DNA of 64,000 nt from Candidatus Ideonella esbjergensis (GCA_016710065.1 JADJLP010000010.1:310001-374000); one strand, 5' to 3'; positions 36,248 through 45,772 are shown, counted from the stretch's first letter. Translations and numbers: made by a program. Notes: generated from the sequence alone by a model not told the origin.

Positions 36248-37557
36248 CACAGCGCTTCCCGTCGTTTGATTTCTTTCTCGATCTCGGCCTGCACCTCACC
36301 CCACTCGTTTGCAAAATGTCGACGTGACAACTCGAACAGCGCAGCACCGGTGAGCGCCACGAAGGCCGCGCCCAGCCAACTGTCCAGGCCCTGCGCATTG
36401 AGGGAGGCACCCATGAACGACAGATTGGGCCCCAGCGCGGCATTGAGCTGCAGGTGGTAGAGCATTTCTATCATCGCGGCCACGCCCACCAGCACGGCCA
36501 GGCCGGCACCCCCCAGGGCCAGGTAGCCCGTCCAGAGCTTGCCCAGCTTGCCGTAGGCAGCCACGCGCAGATTCATCATGATCAGACTGGCAAAGCCACC
36601 GGGGGCGAACATCACCATGAACAAGAAGGTGAGTCCCAGGTAGAGCAACCAGGCCTTGGTGAGTTCGGACAGCAAGGCCAGGGCCACCACCATCAGCACA
36701 GCGCCGATGATGGGCCCGAAGAAGAAGGTGGCGCCACCCAGGAACACGAACAGCAGGTAGGCCCCGGAGCGTGCCGCGCCCACCACCTCGGCGGTGACGA
36801 TCTCGAAATTGAGTGCCCCCAAGCCACCGGCAATGCCCGCGAAGAAGCCCGAGATCATGAAGGCCAGATAGCGCACCGACTGGGTGGAGTAGCCGATGAA
36901 CTCGACCCGCTCGGGGTTGTCGCGCACGGCATTGAGCATGCGGCCCAGCGGGGTGCGCGTCAGCGCATACATGGCCACGGTGCTGATGAAGCAGTACAGC
37001 GCGATCAGGTAGTAGACCTGGATCTGCGGACCGAAGCTGATGCCCATCACGGCCTGGCCCACCACCCGATTGCCGGAGACACCGCCCTCGCCGCCGAAGA
37101 ACTCGGGAATCATCAGCGACATGGACCACACCAGCTCGCCCACACCCATGGTGATCATGGCGAAGGTGGTGCCCGACTTCTTGGTGGAAACATAGCCCAG
37201 CAGCGCGGCGAAAAACAGACCGCCCACACCGCCAGCCAGTGGCACCAGACCCACCGGCAGCGCGAGGTGGCCCGCGGCTACCGTGTTGAGCGTGTGGATG
37301 GCCAGGAAGCTGCCCAGGCCGCTGTAGACGGCGTGACCAAAGCTGAGCATGCCGCCCTGGCCCAGCAGGATGTTGTAGGCCAAACAGGCGATGATGGCGA
37401 TGCCCATCTGGCTCAGCATGGTTTGCGCGAAACTGCTGGTCCACTGCAGCGGTGCCACGATCAGCGCCAGGGCATAGAAGCCCCAGATCAGCGCACGGCC
37501 CACGTTCCAGGGCTTGAAGTGGAAGTTGGGGCGGGTTTCCAGCGTGCGGGTGTTCAT
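36247..37557 (-). CDS. livM: Branched-chain amino acid ABC transporter permease LivM
   Basis: A 436-residue permease of the HAAT family. The family landmarks are the early segment ILLGQGGMLSFGHAVYSGLG and the RxxLGRMLNAVRDNPER ATPase-docking loop, with about ten membrane segments. It is longer than typical LivM (about 320-420) because of a C-terminal extension of roughly 90 residues with one or two extra membrane segments (YLALGGAGLAVLVGVAAMI, WLGAAFVALTGAALF) and a basic tail. It forms the channel with LivH. Confidence 0.92.
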   Translation of the reverse strand: MNTRTLETRPNFHFKPWNVGRALIWGFYALALIVAPLQWTSSFAQTMLSQMGIAIIACLAYNILLGQGGMLSFGHAVYSGLGSFLAIHTLNTVAAGHLALPVGLVPLAGGVGGLFFAALLGYVSTKKSGTTFAMITMGVGELVWSMSLMIPEFFGGEGGVSGNRVVGQAVMGISFGPQIQVYYLIALYCFISTVAMYALTRTPLGRMLNAVRDNPERVEFIGYSTQSVRYLAFMISGFFAGIAGGLGALNFEIVTAEVVGAARSGAYLLFVFLGGATFFFGPIIGAVLMVVALALLSELTKAWLLYLGLTFLFMVMFAPGGFASLIMMNLRVAAYGKLGKLWTGYLALGGAGLAVLVGVAAMIEMLYHLQLNAALGPNLSFMGASLNAQGLDSWLGAAFVALTGAALFELSRRHFANEWGEVQAEIEKEIKRREAL

Positions 37558-37569
37558 GTCGGTGTTCTC

Positions 37570-38613
37570 TCAGCCTTCCCGGGTGCCCAGCAAGCCCTTG
37601 GGGCGGAAGATCAGAATCAGCACCAGCAACAGGTAGGGCAGGATGGGTGCGGCCTCGGAGAGTTTGATGCGCAGCAGCGGCCAAGCGAGATCACCAGCTG
37701 CCACATGGCCACCCAGGCGGTTGATGAGGTCAGCGCCCGACGCGTCCACCGTGAGGGGCAGTGTCTGCAGCAGGCCCACCACCAGCGAGCCCGCAAAGGC
37801 GCCCGAGAGCGAACCCATGCCACCAATGACGATGACCGCGAAGATGATGGGACCGATGTTGGCCATGTTGGGCTCGGTGACGAAGGTGACTCCCCCGATC
37901 ACGCCCGCCAACCCGGCCAGCGCACAGCCACCGCCAAACACCAGCATGAACACACGTGGCACGTTGTGGCCCAGAGACTCGGCCATCTCGGGGTGCGTCA
38001 GCGCAGCCTGGATCACCAGGCCGATGCGGGTGCGCGTGAGCAGCAGCCACAGAGACACAAGCATGCCCAGGGCCACCATGGCCATGAAGGCGCGGGTCAT
38101 GGGAAAGCGCGAGCAGGCGGCATCGGCGGCATTGCAGATGTCAGCAGAGGCAGCGCCGAGCGCAACCGACAGACCGTGGGTTGTCGTCTGCACGATGGTG
38201 AAGGCCGGCCCCTGCAGCCAGGTGGGCGGCTCGAAGGTGAGCGGCGAGCGTCCCCACACCAGTGCCACCACCTCGCCCACCACGTAGGTGAGGCCGAAGG
38301 TGATGAGCAACTCGGGTACGTGCCCGTACTTGTGCACCCGGCGTAGTGCCGTGCGCTCGAACAGCGCCCCCAGCGCACCTGCCAGCACGGGAGCCACGAA
38401 CAGGGCGATGGTGAAGCCCAGGTCGCCCGACACATGCGCGCCAATCAACCCCGTGAGCGTGTAGGCCAGGTAGGCCCCGACCATGTAGAAGCTGGCGTGG
38501 GCGAAATTCAGCACACCCATCATGCTGAAGATCAGCGTCAGACCGGAGCTGAGCATGAACAGCAGCAGGCCCGAGCTGACGCCATTGAGGAGGTTGATGA
38601 GGATCTGGTCCAC
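37570..38613 (-). CDS. livH: Branched-chain amino acid ABC transporter permease LivH
   Basis: A 347-residue permease with about eight membrane segments. The opening ILINLLNGVSSGLLLFMLSSG and MMGVLNFAHASFYMVGAYLAY blocks are typical LivH. It is separated from the binding-protein gene by a 110-base gap holding a hairpin, and from livM by 12 bases. There is a central insertion (about residues 120-160) with two Cys that is not always present in the family. Confidence 0.92.
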   Translation of the reverse strand: MDQILINLLNGVSSGLLLFMLSSGLTLIFSMMGVLNFAHASFYMVGAYLAYTLTGLIGAHVSGDLGFTIALFVAPVLAGALGALFERTALRRVHKYGHVPELLITFGLTYVVGEVVALVWGRSPLTFEPPTWLQGPAFTIVQTTTHGLSVALGAASADICNAADAACSRFPMTRAFMAMVALGMLVSLWLLLTRTRIGLVIQAALTHPEMAESLGHNVPRVFMLVFGGGCALAGLAGVIGGVTFVTEPNMANIGPIIFAVIVIGGMGSLSGAFAGSLVVGLLQTLPLTVDASGADLINRLGGHVAAGDLAWPLLRIKLSEAAPILPYLLLVLILIFRPKGLLGTREG

Positions 38614-38648
38614 GCGGTTGGCCGTCTGGCGGGGTGGAGAAAGGAAAC

Positions 38649-38680
38649 GGGGCCCGGCGGAGTGAAGTCCGGCGGACCCC
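38649..38680 (-). terminator. Imperfect hairpin between livK and livH, possible attenuator
   Basis: Thirteen-base arms 38649-38661 and 38668-38680 pair with two mismatches around a six-base loop. On the minus strand it is followed by a moderately T-rich stretch (tttcctt). Such hairpins after a binding-protein gene usually lower expression of the permeases or protect the upstream mRNA. It is too weak to call a full terminator. Confidence 0.4.
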
Positions 38681-38723
38681 GGTGAGGGGCAAGGCGGGCC
38701 TGGGCAGCCTGCGCCTCAGGCCA

Positions 38724-39962
38724 TCAGGGCCGCTTCATCTGGCACGAAGTGGGCGTGCTGGCCACATAGGCGTCATAGGCCTTGACCGGGGCAAAGGTGT
38801 AGCCGGTCTTCTCGACGCTGTAGGGGTTCTTGGCATCGGTCTTCTGCCAGACCGAGATGAACAGACCTTGCTGCAACTGGTGGTCGGTCTTGCGCATCTC
38901 GACTTCACCATTGAAACCCTTGAACTTCAGGCCTTCCATGGCAGCTCCCACCTTGATCGGATCGGTGGACTTGGCCTTGGCCATGGCCTGGGTCAGCAGG
39001 CTCAGCTCGTTGTAGAAGCTCAGCGTGTAGAGGTCCACATCGAACTTCTTGTTGAAGCCGTCCATGATCTTGCCGATCTCGCCCGTCATGTTGGGGTGAC
39101 CGTAGGACACCATGAACACGTTGCCCGCCGCCGCAGGGCCCAGGGCTACCGGTGTGCCCGTGACCGAGGCATAGTAGGTGTAGAACTTGACCTTGAGCCC
39201 GACATCGTTGGCCGCCTTGATCAGCAAGGTCAGGTCTGAGCCCCAATTGCCGGTGACGACGGTGTCAGCGCCAGAGGCCTTGATCTTGGCCACGTAGGGC
39301 GCGAAGTCTTTCACCTGGGCCAGGGGGTGAAGGTCTTCCCCCACAAACTGCACGTCAGGGCGCTGGCGGGCCATGATTTCTTTGGCAAACTTGGCCACCT
39401 GGTGGCCGTGCGAGTAGTTCTGGTTGATCAGGTAGACCTTCTTCACGTCGGTCTTGTCCTTCATGAAGGCGGCCATGGCTTCCATCTTCATGGAGGTGTC
39501 GGCGTCAAAGCGGTAGTGCCAGTAGCTGCACTTGCTGTTGGTGAGGTCAGGGTCCACCGCAGCATGGTTGAGGTAGATGACCTCTTTGCCGGGGTTGCGC
39601 TCGTTGTGCTTGGCCACCGCGTCCACCAGGGCCAGGGCCACGCTGGACCCGTTGCCTTGGGTGATGTAGCGAACGCCCTGGTCGATGGCCGACTTCAGCG
39701 CGTTCAGGCTCTCGGCCGGGCTGAGCTTGTTGTCGATGGGGATGATCTCGAACTTCACGCCGGCCGGGTTGCCGGCATTGAAGTGCTCGGCCAGATACTG
39801 GATGGTCTTGACCTGATTCTGGCCAACTGGAGCCATCAGTCCGGTGAGTGGGTCGATCCAGGCGATCTTGACGGTCTCGCCCTTCTGGGCAAACGCCAGG
39901 CCGCTGGAGAGCGCCAGGGAGGCAGTGACCGTCAGTCCAAAAAGCTTGCGGGTGAATGTCAT
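38724..39962 (-). CDS. livK: Branched-chain amino acid-type periplasmic binding protein
   Basis: A 412-residue type I periplasmic receptor. ATG at 39962 follows AGGAG and gives a signal peptide (KLFGLTVTASLALSSGLAFAQ). The mature protein opens ETVKIAWIDPLTGLMAPVG, the Leu/Ile/Val-binding fold start, and contains the hinge-region stretches ITQGNGSSVALALVDA and GADTVVTGNWGSD. The actual ligand could be another amino acid, amide or aromatic compound; the family is broad in this group. It is the first gene of livKHMGF. Confidence 0.9.
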   Translation of the reverse strand: MTFTRKLFGLTVTASLALSSGLAFAQKGETVKIAWIDPLTGLMAPVGQNQVKTIQYLAEHFNAGNPAGVKFEIIPIDNKLSPAESLNALKSAIDQGVRYITQGNGSSVALALVDAVAKHNERNPGKEVIYLNHAAVDPDLTNSKCSYWHYRFDADTSMKMEAMAAFMKDKTDVKKVYLINQNYSHGHQVAKFAKEIMARQRPDVQFVGEDLHPLAQVKDFAPYVAKIKASGADTVVTGNWGSDLTLLIKAANDVGLKVKFYTYYASVTGTPVALGPAAAGNVFMVSYGHPNMTGEIGKIMDGFNKKFDVDLYTLSFYNELSLLTQAMAKAKSTDPIKVGAAMEGLKFKGFNGEVEMRKTDHQLQQGLFISVWQKTDAKNPYSVEKTGYTFAPVKAYDAYVASTPTSCQMKRP

Positions 39963-40081
39963 CGGGGGCTCCTGTAGGTGGGGTGCGGCTGTCTGATCGA
40001 CCGTGTCGAACGGTAGCGGATGCATCGGCGCTTGAGCTTCAGGGACTACCACTAAGGCTTGTCGCCCACGGGACAAGGGCC

Positions 40082-41314
40082 TCAGGCCAGCATGTCGGCC
40101 AAGCTCAGTTGATCAAAGCCGGCGCGTGCGCGGAAAGACCGCACGCGCTCATCGGGCAGCAGCAGCAGGCTGTCGATCAGGGCCGTGGCCGGCGTTTGAT
40201 GTGGGTCACACAACAGCACATGGCGCTGGCTGCCACCTTCGTCCAGCCTGGCCACCCAGTCATGGGCAATCAACTCGTCCAGCACCGGCTCGACTTGCAG
40301 TGGGTCGGTGCGCAGGGCTGCGGCAATCTCCGGCAAGCCCATGCCGCGCTGGCCGTTGCCCCGCGCGGTGGCCAGTTGCCCTAACACGGACAAGGCCAAG
40401 GCGAAGCGATGGCCCGGCGTGTTGGGCAGGCGCACCGCGCGCATCTGCAAGCTGGGTGCATACGCCGCCACCACTGCTCCCAGCAGCACGATGACCCAGC
40501 CCAGGTAAAGCCACAACAGGAAGATGGGCGCCGACGCGAAGGCTCCGTACACCGTGGCATAGGTGGAGGCCGAGCTGAGGTACCAGGCCATGCCACTCTT
40601 GGCCAGCTCGAACCCTGCCGCCGAGAACACCCCTCCGGCCAGCGCATGGCGCCAGCGCACATGGGTGTTGGGCACGTAGTAGAACAAGCCAGCCATGGCC
40701 GCCACCAGCAGCACGAATTGAATCAGGTCCAGCACCAGGCTCACGCCGCCCGGCAAGGCCCCTACCAGGCCCTTGGAGGCCGACAAGGCGTATGAGGTGA
40801 AGCTCAGGCTCACCCCCAGTGCCAGTGGCCCCAAGGTGGCAGCAGCCCAGTACACCAGCACGCGCTGCGCGATGGGCCGCGGCTTGCGCACGCGCCAGAT
40901 GCCGTTGAGCGTACGGTCGATGGTGAGCATCAGGCTCAGCGCACTGGCCAGCAGCACCAGGAGGCCGGCGGCACCCAGCCGGTTCGATTTGCTGGCGAAC
41001 TGCGTGAGTGCACCCATCACCTGCTTGGCGATGGCATCTGGCACTAGGCTTTGCAGAAAGTACTTCTGCAGCGCCACCTGGAATTGCGAGAACATCGGGA
41101 AGGCCGTGAACACCGCCAGCATCACTGTGAGCAGGGGCACGATGGCGATCAGCGTGGTGAAGGTCAGGCTGCCGGCGGTCAGTCCCAGACGGTCCTCGCG
41201 AAAGCGCAGGCGCAGGGTGCGCACGGTGTCCCACCAGGGCCAGGTTCTGAGGGTGCTCAACAGCTCGGCCAGCGCGGCGCTCGAGCGGGTTTGAAGGTCA
41301 GTCCAGGAGGTCAT
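40082..41314 (-). CDS. YihY/BrkB-family inner-membrane protein
   Basis: A 410-residue membrane protein of the YihY family (once called RNase BN; a nuclease role is not supported). About six membrane segments cover residues 30-300, beginning near LTFTTLIAIVPLLTVMLAVF, with family motifs SLMLTIDRTLNGIWRVR and YVPNTHVRWRHALAGG. The C-terminal ~120 residues are soluble and look like a winged-helix module (GLPEIAAALRTDPLQVEPVLDEL). Several in-frame ATGs lie at 41335, 41326 and 41314; the last is used, so the start is uncertain. It is divergent from the DUF2069 gene. Confidence 0.85.
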   Translation of the reverse strand: MTSWTDLQTRSSAALAELLSTLRTWPWWDTVRTLRLRFREDRLGLTAGSLTFTTLIAIVPLLTVMLAVFTAFPMFSQFQVALQKYFLQSLVPDAIAKQVMGALTQFASKSNRLGAAGLLVLLASALSLMLTIDRTLNGIWRVRKPRPIAQRVLVYWAAATLGPLALGVSLSFTSYALSASKGLVGALPGGVSLVLDLIQFVLLVAAMAGLFYYVPNTHVRWRHALAGGVFSAAGFELAKSGMAWYLSSASTYATVYGAFASAPIFLLWLYLGWVIVLLGAVVAAYAPSLQMRAVRLPNTPGHRFALALSVLGQLATARGNGQRGMGLPEIAAALRTDPLQVEPVLDELIAHDWVARLDEGGSQRHVLLCDPHQTPATALIDSLLLLPDERVRSFRARAGFDQLSLADMLA

Positions 41315-41333
41315 GGCGGCTATCATGCCAGCC

Positions 41334-41729
41334 ATGTCCCAGCCCTCTCCTGCCCTGCAGGCCGCCGATACCGTCACGCGACTAACTCAGGTTCTTGCCG
41401 TTGGCGGAGTTGTCGCTCTGATCGTGTTGAGCCTAGTCTGGGAATTGTGGCTGGCACCGACGGGTCGAGGGACTTTGGTGATTCTGAAATTGCCGCTTTT
41501 GTTGTTGCCCTTGCCCGGCTTGCTGAAACATCGTCTGTACACCTATCGTTGGCTCAGCCTTGCCATTTGGCTCTACTGCATGGAAGGATTGGTGCGAGCG
41601 ACCAGCGAAAGAGGTACCTCATCTTGGCTTGCAATTGGTGAGGTACTGCTCAGTTTGATCGTCTTTGTCGCATGCGCGGCCCAGGTGCGCTGGCGCCTGA
41701 AGCGGGCCAAACTGTCGCAACCTGCATGA
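41334..41729 (+). CDS. DUF2069 family membrane protein
   Basis: A 131-residue protein with four predicted membrane segments, typical of the DUF2069 proteins of betaproteobacteria. The conserved segment is KHRLYTYRWLSLAIWLYCMEGLVRATSE. ATG at 41334 is taken; in-frame ATGs at 41313 and 41325 would overlap the divergent YihY gene. The function is unknown. The stop overlaps the next gene's start as ATGA, so it is translated with the FAD oxidase. Confidence 0.8.
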   Translation: MSQPSPALQAADTVTRLTQVLAVGGVVALIVLSLVWELWLAPTGRGTLVILKLPLLLLPLPGLLKHRLYTYRWLSLAIWLYCMEGLVRATSERGTSSWLAIGEVLLSLIVFVACAAQVRWRLKRAKLSQPA

Positions 41730-43129
41730 GTGCGAAACTGATCGAGGCACTGCGCGCCGCCGTGGGAGCTGCCCACATGATGACCGAGGGCGACCTGAGC
41801 GCTTATGAACTCGATTGGCGCAGGCGCTACCGGGGCAAGGCCCTGGCCGTGGTGCGGCCGGGCAGCACCGCCGAAGTAGCGGCCGTGGTGCGCGCCTGCG
41901 CGGCGGCGGGTGTGTCGCTGGTGCCGCAAGGCGGCAACACCGGCCTGGTGGGCGGTGGCGTACCCGATGCCTCGGGCCGGCAGGTGTTGCTGAGCCTCAC
42001 CCGCCTGAACAAGATTCGCCACATCGACGCCGACAACCTGACCTTCACGGTCGAGGCCGGTTGCGTGTTGCAGACCCTGCAAGCCGCCGCCGAAACACAA
42101 GGTTTTCTGTTCCCGCTCAGCCTGGCGGCCGAGGGCAGTTGCACCATAGGCGGCAACCTGGCCAGCAACGCCGGCGGAACCCAGGTGCTGCGCTACGGCA
42201 ATGCGCGCGAGCTGTGCCTGGGCCTGGAGGTGGTGACGCCCCAGGGCGAGGTCTGGGAGGGACTCTCGGGCCTGCGCAAGGACAACACCGGCTACGACCT
42301 GCGCGATCTGTACATCGGCAGCGAGGGCACGCTGGGCGTCATCACCGCAGCCACCTTGAAGCTGTTCCCCCTGCCCGGCGCCGTCACCACCGCCCTGGCC
42401 AGTTGCGACTCCATCGATGCCTGCGTGGCCCTGCTGCGCCTGGCACGCCAGCACCTGGGCGCGGGCCTGACCGGCTTCGAGGTCATGGAGCGCTTCGCCT
42501 TGGCTCTGGTGAGCCGGCATTTCCCCCAGCTACAGCAGCCTCTGCCGGAGGCCCCGTGGACCGTCCTGTTGGAACTGGCCACCCCAAGCGAAGACACCGC
42601 CCGCGCGCAGTTGGAAGCCCTGCTGGAGACAGCCCTGGAGTCCGGCTTGGTCAGCGACGCCGCTTTGGCGGCAAGCCTGGCCCAGGCCAAGTCAATGTGG
42701 CATCTGCGCGAGTCCATCCCGCTGGCCCAGGCCGAAGAAGGCCTGAACATCAAGAACGACATCGCCCTGCCTGTCTCGGCCATCCCTGAATTCGTACGCA
42801 GCACCGATGCGGCCCTGCGCGTGGCCTTGCCCGGCGTGAGACTGGTGAATTTTGGCCACCTGGGTGACGGCAACCTGCACTACAACGTGCAAGCGCCTGA
42901 GGGCGAACCCGCTGCCGAGTTCCTGCAGGCACATGAGCGTGCGGTAAACACGTTGGTGTACGACGCCGTGCAGCGTTGGGGTGGTTCAATCTCGGCCGAG
43001 CATGGCATAGGTGCGCTCAAGCGCGACGAACTGGCTGCGCGCAAATCGCCCGTGGCCTTGGGTTTGATGCGCACGCTCAAGGCCGCGCTGGATCCGGCAG
43101 GGCTGATGAACCCGGGCCGGGTGGTCTGA
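41726..43129 (+). CDS. FAD-linked D-2-hydroxyacid dehydrogenase, GlcD family
   Basis: A 467-residue flavoprotein of the FAD_binding_4 / FAD-oxidase C family, which oxidises D-lactate, glycolate or D-2-hydroxyglutarate. The FAD-binding part shows VVRPGSTAEVAAVV, PQGGNTGLVGG and GGNLASNAGGT. The C-terminal catalytic cap shows FGHLGDGNLHYN, with the metal-binding His pair, and EHGIGALKRDEL. There is no GlcE/GlcF partner, which favours a stand-alone D-2-hydroxyglutarate or D-lactate dehydrogenase over glycolate oxidase. ATG at 41726 sits in an ATGA overlap with DUF2069. Confidence 0.9.
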   Translation: MSAKLIEALRAAVGAAHMMTEGDLSAYELDWRRRYRGKALAVVRPGSTAEVAAVVRACAAAGVSLVPQGGNTGLVGGGVPDASGRQVLLSLTRLNKIRHIDADNLTFTVEAGCVLQTLQAAAETQGFLFPLSLAAEGSCTIGGNLASNAGGTQVLRYGNARELCLGLEVVTPQGEVWEGLSGLRKDNTGYDLRDLYIGSEGTLGVITAATLKLFPLPGAVTTALASCDSIDACVALLRLARQHLGAGLTGFEVMERFALALVSRHFPQLQQPLPEAPWTVLLELATPSEDTARAQLEALLETALESGLVSDAALAASLAQAKSMWHLRESIPLAQAEEGLNIKNDIALPVSAIPEFVRSTDAALRVALPGVRLVNFGHLGDGNLHYNVQAPEGEPAAEFLQAHERAVNTLVYDAVQRWGGSISAEHGIGALKRDELAARKSPVALGLMRTLKAALDPAGLMNPGRVV

Positions 43130-43132
43130 AGC

Positions 43133-43597
43133 TCAGTGCGTGGGGCCTTTGAGTCCCTCGGGAATAGGCAGTGCCATCACGGCAATGCCCTCTTCGCTCA
43201 GCGCAGCGCGCTCCTCGGATGTAGCCTGGCCTCGGATGCCACGCACCTCGGCCTCGCCATAGTGGATCTTGCGCGCTTCCTCTGGGAACCGCTCGCCAAC
43301 GTCCTCGGTGTTCTTGATGACCTCGCGCACCGTGTTCAGCCAAGCGACCTGCATCTTCTGCAGCCCCTCAGGCAAGGGCAACTGGTCGGCGGATCCACCC
43401 GGCGGTGCCACCGGAGCAGGTGCCTGAGCCCCTGACAGGTTGAGTCTGGGTGCAGTGGGCAGGCGCAGCACCGATTTGTCACCGCACAAAGGGCACGCCA
43501 ACAAGCCACGCTCGCGCTGGTTGGCGTAGTCGTCTTCCGAAGCGAACCAGCCCTCGAAGCCGTGTCCGCCGTCACAGCGCAGGTTCAGAACCTTCAT
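43133..43597 (-). CDS. DUF1178 family protein
   Basis: A 154-residue cytoplasmic protein of the DUF1178 family, found next to nuo genes in many proteobacteria. It opens MKVLNLRCDGGHGFEGWF and has Cys pairs in LRCDGGH and ACPLCGDK, a probable zinc ribbon. The conserved C-terminal part includes KNTEDVGERFPEEARKIHYG and EVRGIRGQAT. ATG at 43597 is the family start. The function is unknown. It follows the Nudix gene by seven bases and converges on the GlcD-type gene. Confidence 0.88.
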   Translation of the reverse strand: MKVLNLRCDGGHGFEGWFASEDDYANQRERGLLACPLCGDKSVLRLPTAPRLNLSGAQAPAPVAPPGGSADQLPLPEGLQKMQVAWLNTVREVIKNTEDVGERFPEEARKIHYGEAEVRGIRGQATSEERAALSEEGIAVMALPIPEGLKGPTH

Positions 43598-43604
43598 GGG
43601 CCGA

Positions 43605-44198
43605 TTATGCGGACGGGGGCCTGGCATGCGTGGCACGCCAGGCCAAAGGCCATTGGCCAGATCGCCACTTTTGCAACCACATCAGCGCAATCAGCGTCTT
43701 GGCGTCGGTGAGCTCACCCCGACTGGCCAGAGAATCCAACTCGGCCTCGCCCATCTCGCACACATCAAGGAACTCACCTCGGTCGAGCTTGCGCTCGCCG
43801 CGTTGAAGACCTCGGGCGAACCAGATTTCGATGAACTCGTTGGAATAGGCCGGCGCGTTGTGAAGGTAGGCAGCCAGGGCCCATTCGGTGGCACGATAGC
43901 CGGTTTCCTCGGCCAGTTCGCGCTGAGCGCAATCCCAGCGCGATTCGCCCGGGTCGAGTTTGCCGGCGGGAAACTCCAGCAACACCCGGCCCAACGGGTA
44001 GCGGCACTGCCGCTCCAGAACCAGGCGGCCGTCGTCCAGGATGGGCACGATCATCACGGCACCCGGATGCACGATGTACTCGCGCCCGGCCGTGTCACCG
44101 TCCGGCAGCGAAACCGTGTCACGCCGCACATCCAGGAAATGGCCCCGGTACACCTGCTGCTGCTGCAGCGGGCGCTCCATCAGATGATCGTCATCCAA
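43605..44198 (-). CDS. Nudix hydrolase, ADP-ribose pyrophosphatase type
   Basis: A 197-residue Nudix enzyme. The Nudix box is complete: GKLDPGE, seven residues, RELAEETGY. Upstream HPGAVMIVPILDDGRLVLERQCRYPLGR is the strand pattern typical of ADP-ribose pyrophosphatases (NudF-like), so ADP-ribose to AMP plus ribose 5-phosphate is the likely reaction. An ATG six codons later is an alternative start. It lies between nuoN and DUF1178 on the same strand and is probably the tail of the nuo transcript. Confidence 0.9.
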   Translation of the reverse strand: MDDDHLMERPLQQQQVYRGHFLDVRRDTVSLPDGDTAGREYIVHPGAVMIVPILDDGRLVLERQCRYPLGRVLLEFPAGKLDPGESRWDCAQRELAEETGYRATEWALAAYLHNAPAYSNEFIEIWFARGLQRGERKLDRGEFLDVCEMGEAELDSLASRGELTDAKTLIALMWLQKWRSGQWPLAWRATHARPPSA

Positions 44199-44250
44199 AG
44201 GGCTGCGCCTTCAGGCTGTGGGCCGGCGCCGCAGGGGCACCGCCATGGCA

Positions 44251-45753
44251 TCAGCCAACCAAGGCGGCGACGATGACGTCGCGGCACAGGGCCATCAGGC
44301 CGTCCGGCACCAAGCCCAGCACCAGGGCAGCCGCGCCATTGAGCGCCAGCAGCACACCCACGCCGCCGCGCTGCAGCACCACGTGGGTGTCGGTAGGCTC
44401 ATCAAAGTACATGACCTTGACGACCCGCAGGTAGTAATACGCGGCCACCAGTGACAGCATCACCGCCACCACGGCCAGCACGATGTAGCCGGTGACATTG
44501 GTGCTCACCAGAGCCTGCAGCACGGCAAACTTGGCGTAGAAGCCCACCATCGGCGGCACGCCCGCCAGCGAGAACATGAAGACGGTCATCACCCCCGCCA
44601 ACCAGGGGCTGCGCTTGGCCAGACCGGCCAGATCGGACACTTCCTCGCACTCAAAACCCTGCCGAGTGAGGAACATCACCAGACCGAAGGTGCCCAGCGT
44701 GGTCAGCACATAGGTGATGACATAGAACATCGCCGAGCTGTAGCCATTGGCCGCCGACTGGGTGCTGGCCGCAATGACCGTGGGAGTGAGGCCCAGCAGC
44801 ATGAATCCAAGCTGTGCGATGGCGGAGAAGGCCAGCATGCGCTTGAGGTTGGTTTGCGCGATGGCGGCCAGGTTGCCGATCGCCATGGACAGCACGGCCA
44901 GCACGATGAGCATTTCCTGCCAATCGTTGGCCAGCCCCACCATGCCTTCCACCAGGATGCGGATGGTGATGGCAAAGGCGGCGAACTTGGGGGCGCCGCC
45001 GATCATCAGCGTCACCGCCGTCGGCGAGCCCTGGTACACGTCGGGCACCCACATGTGGAAAGGCACCACGCCCAGCTTGAAGCCCAGGCCGGCAACAATG
45101 AACACCACGCCAAAAGTCAGCACGGTGGCGTTGATCTGGCCCGCAGCGATGGCCGCAAATACCTTGCGCAGATCCAGCGATCCGGTGGCACCGTACATCA
45201 TGGACATGCCGTAGAGCAGGAAACCGCTGGCCAGCGCTCCCAGCACGAAATACTTCATCGCGGCCTCGGTGGCCACCACATGATCGCGGCGCAGGGCCAC
45301 CAGCGCATACAGCGACAGGCTCATCAGTTCCAGGCCCACGTAGATGACCAGGAAGTTGTTGGCCGAGATCATCACCGAGATGCCCATCAGCACGAACAGC
45401 GCGAGGGTGAAGAACTCACCTTTGAGCATGTCGCGCTCGGCGATGTAGGGTCTGGAATAGGCCAGCGTGAGCATCATGGCCAGGGCTGCGCACAGGGCCA
45501 GCAGATGGCCCATGGGGTCGGACACCACCAGGCCTTGCATGCCGTAGACCGAGGCGGCGGCGCCTTGCGCCCCCAGCCCTACCTGCAACACATTGGCGTG
45601 CATGAAGGCCACCACGGCCAGCGTGCCTTGAGTGAGCCAAAAGGTGAGACCCCGCTTGGGGTCGGTGACCCACAGGTCCACCAGCGCGATCGCGCAGACG
45701 GCCACCAGCAGCAGAATTTCAGGGTAGACAACGAGCCAGTTCATTTGAGTCAT
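44251..45753 (-). CDS. nuoN: NADH-quinone oxidoreductase subunit N
   Basis: A 500-residue membrane-arm subunit of complex I, an antiporter-like proton channel with about 14 helices. Key stretches include GFKLGVVPFHMWVPDVYQGSP, with the channel Lys and His, and FSLAGVPPMVGFYAKF. ATG at 45753 is chosen because AGGA lies eight bases upstream; in-frame ATGs at 45762 and 45744 are alternatives. It is the last nuo gene, 52 bases before the Nudix gene. Confidence 0.96.
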   Translation of the reverse strand: MTQMNWLVVYPEILLLVAVCAIALVDLWVTDPKRGLTFWLTQGTLAVVAFMHANVLQVGLGAQGAAASVYGMQGLVVSDPMGHLLALCAALAMMLTLAYSRPYIAERDMLKGEFFTLALFVLMGISVMISANNFLVIYVGLELMSLSLYALVALRRDHVVATEAAMKYFVLGALASGFLLYGMSMMYGATGSLDLRKVFAAIAAGQINATVLTFGVVFIVAGLGFKLGVVPFHMWVPDVYQGSPTAVTLMIGGAPKFAAFAITIRILVEGMVGLANDWQEMLIVLAVLSMAIGNLAAIAQTNLKRMLAFSAIAQLGFMLLGLTPTVIAASTQSAANGYSSAMFYVITYVLTTLGTFGLVMFLTRQGFECEEVSDLAGLAKRSPWLAGVMTVFMFSLAGVPPMVGFYAKFAVLQALVSTNVTGYIVLAVVAVMLSLVAAYYYLRVVKVMYFDEPTDTHVVLQRGGVGVLLALNGAAALVLGLVPDGLMALCRDVIVAALVG

Positions 45754-45772
45754 GGTATGCATCCTGGCTGGT

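Noticed and set aside
40082..41314. Annotation of the YihY-family gene as ribonuclease BN
   Set aside because: The name is historical; the protein is a multi-spanning membrane protein without nuclease motifs.
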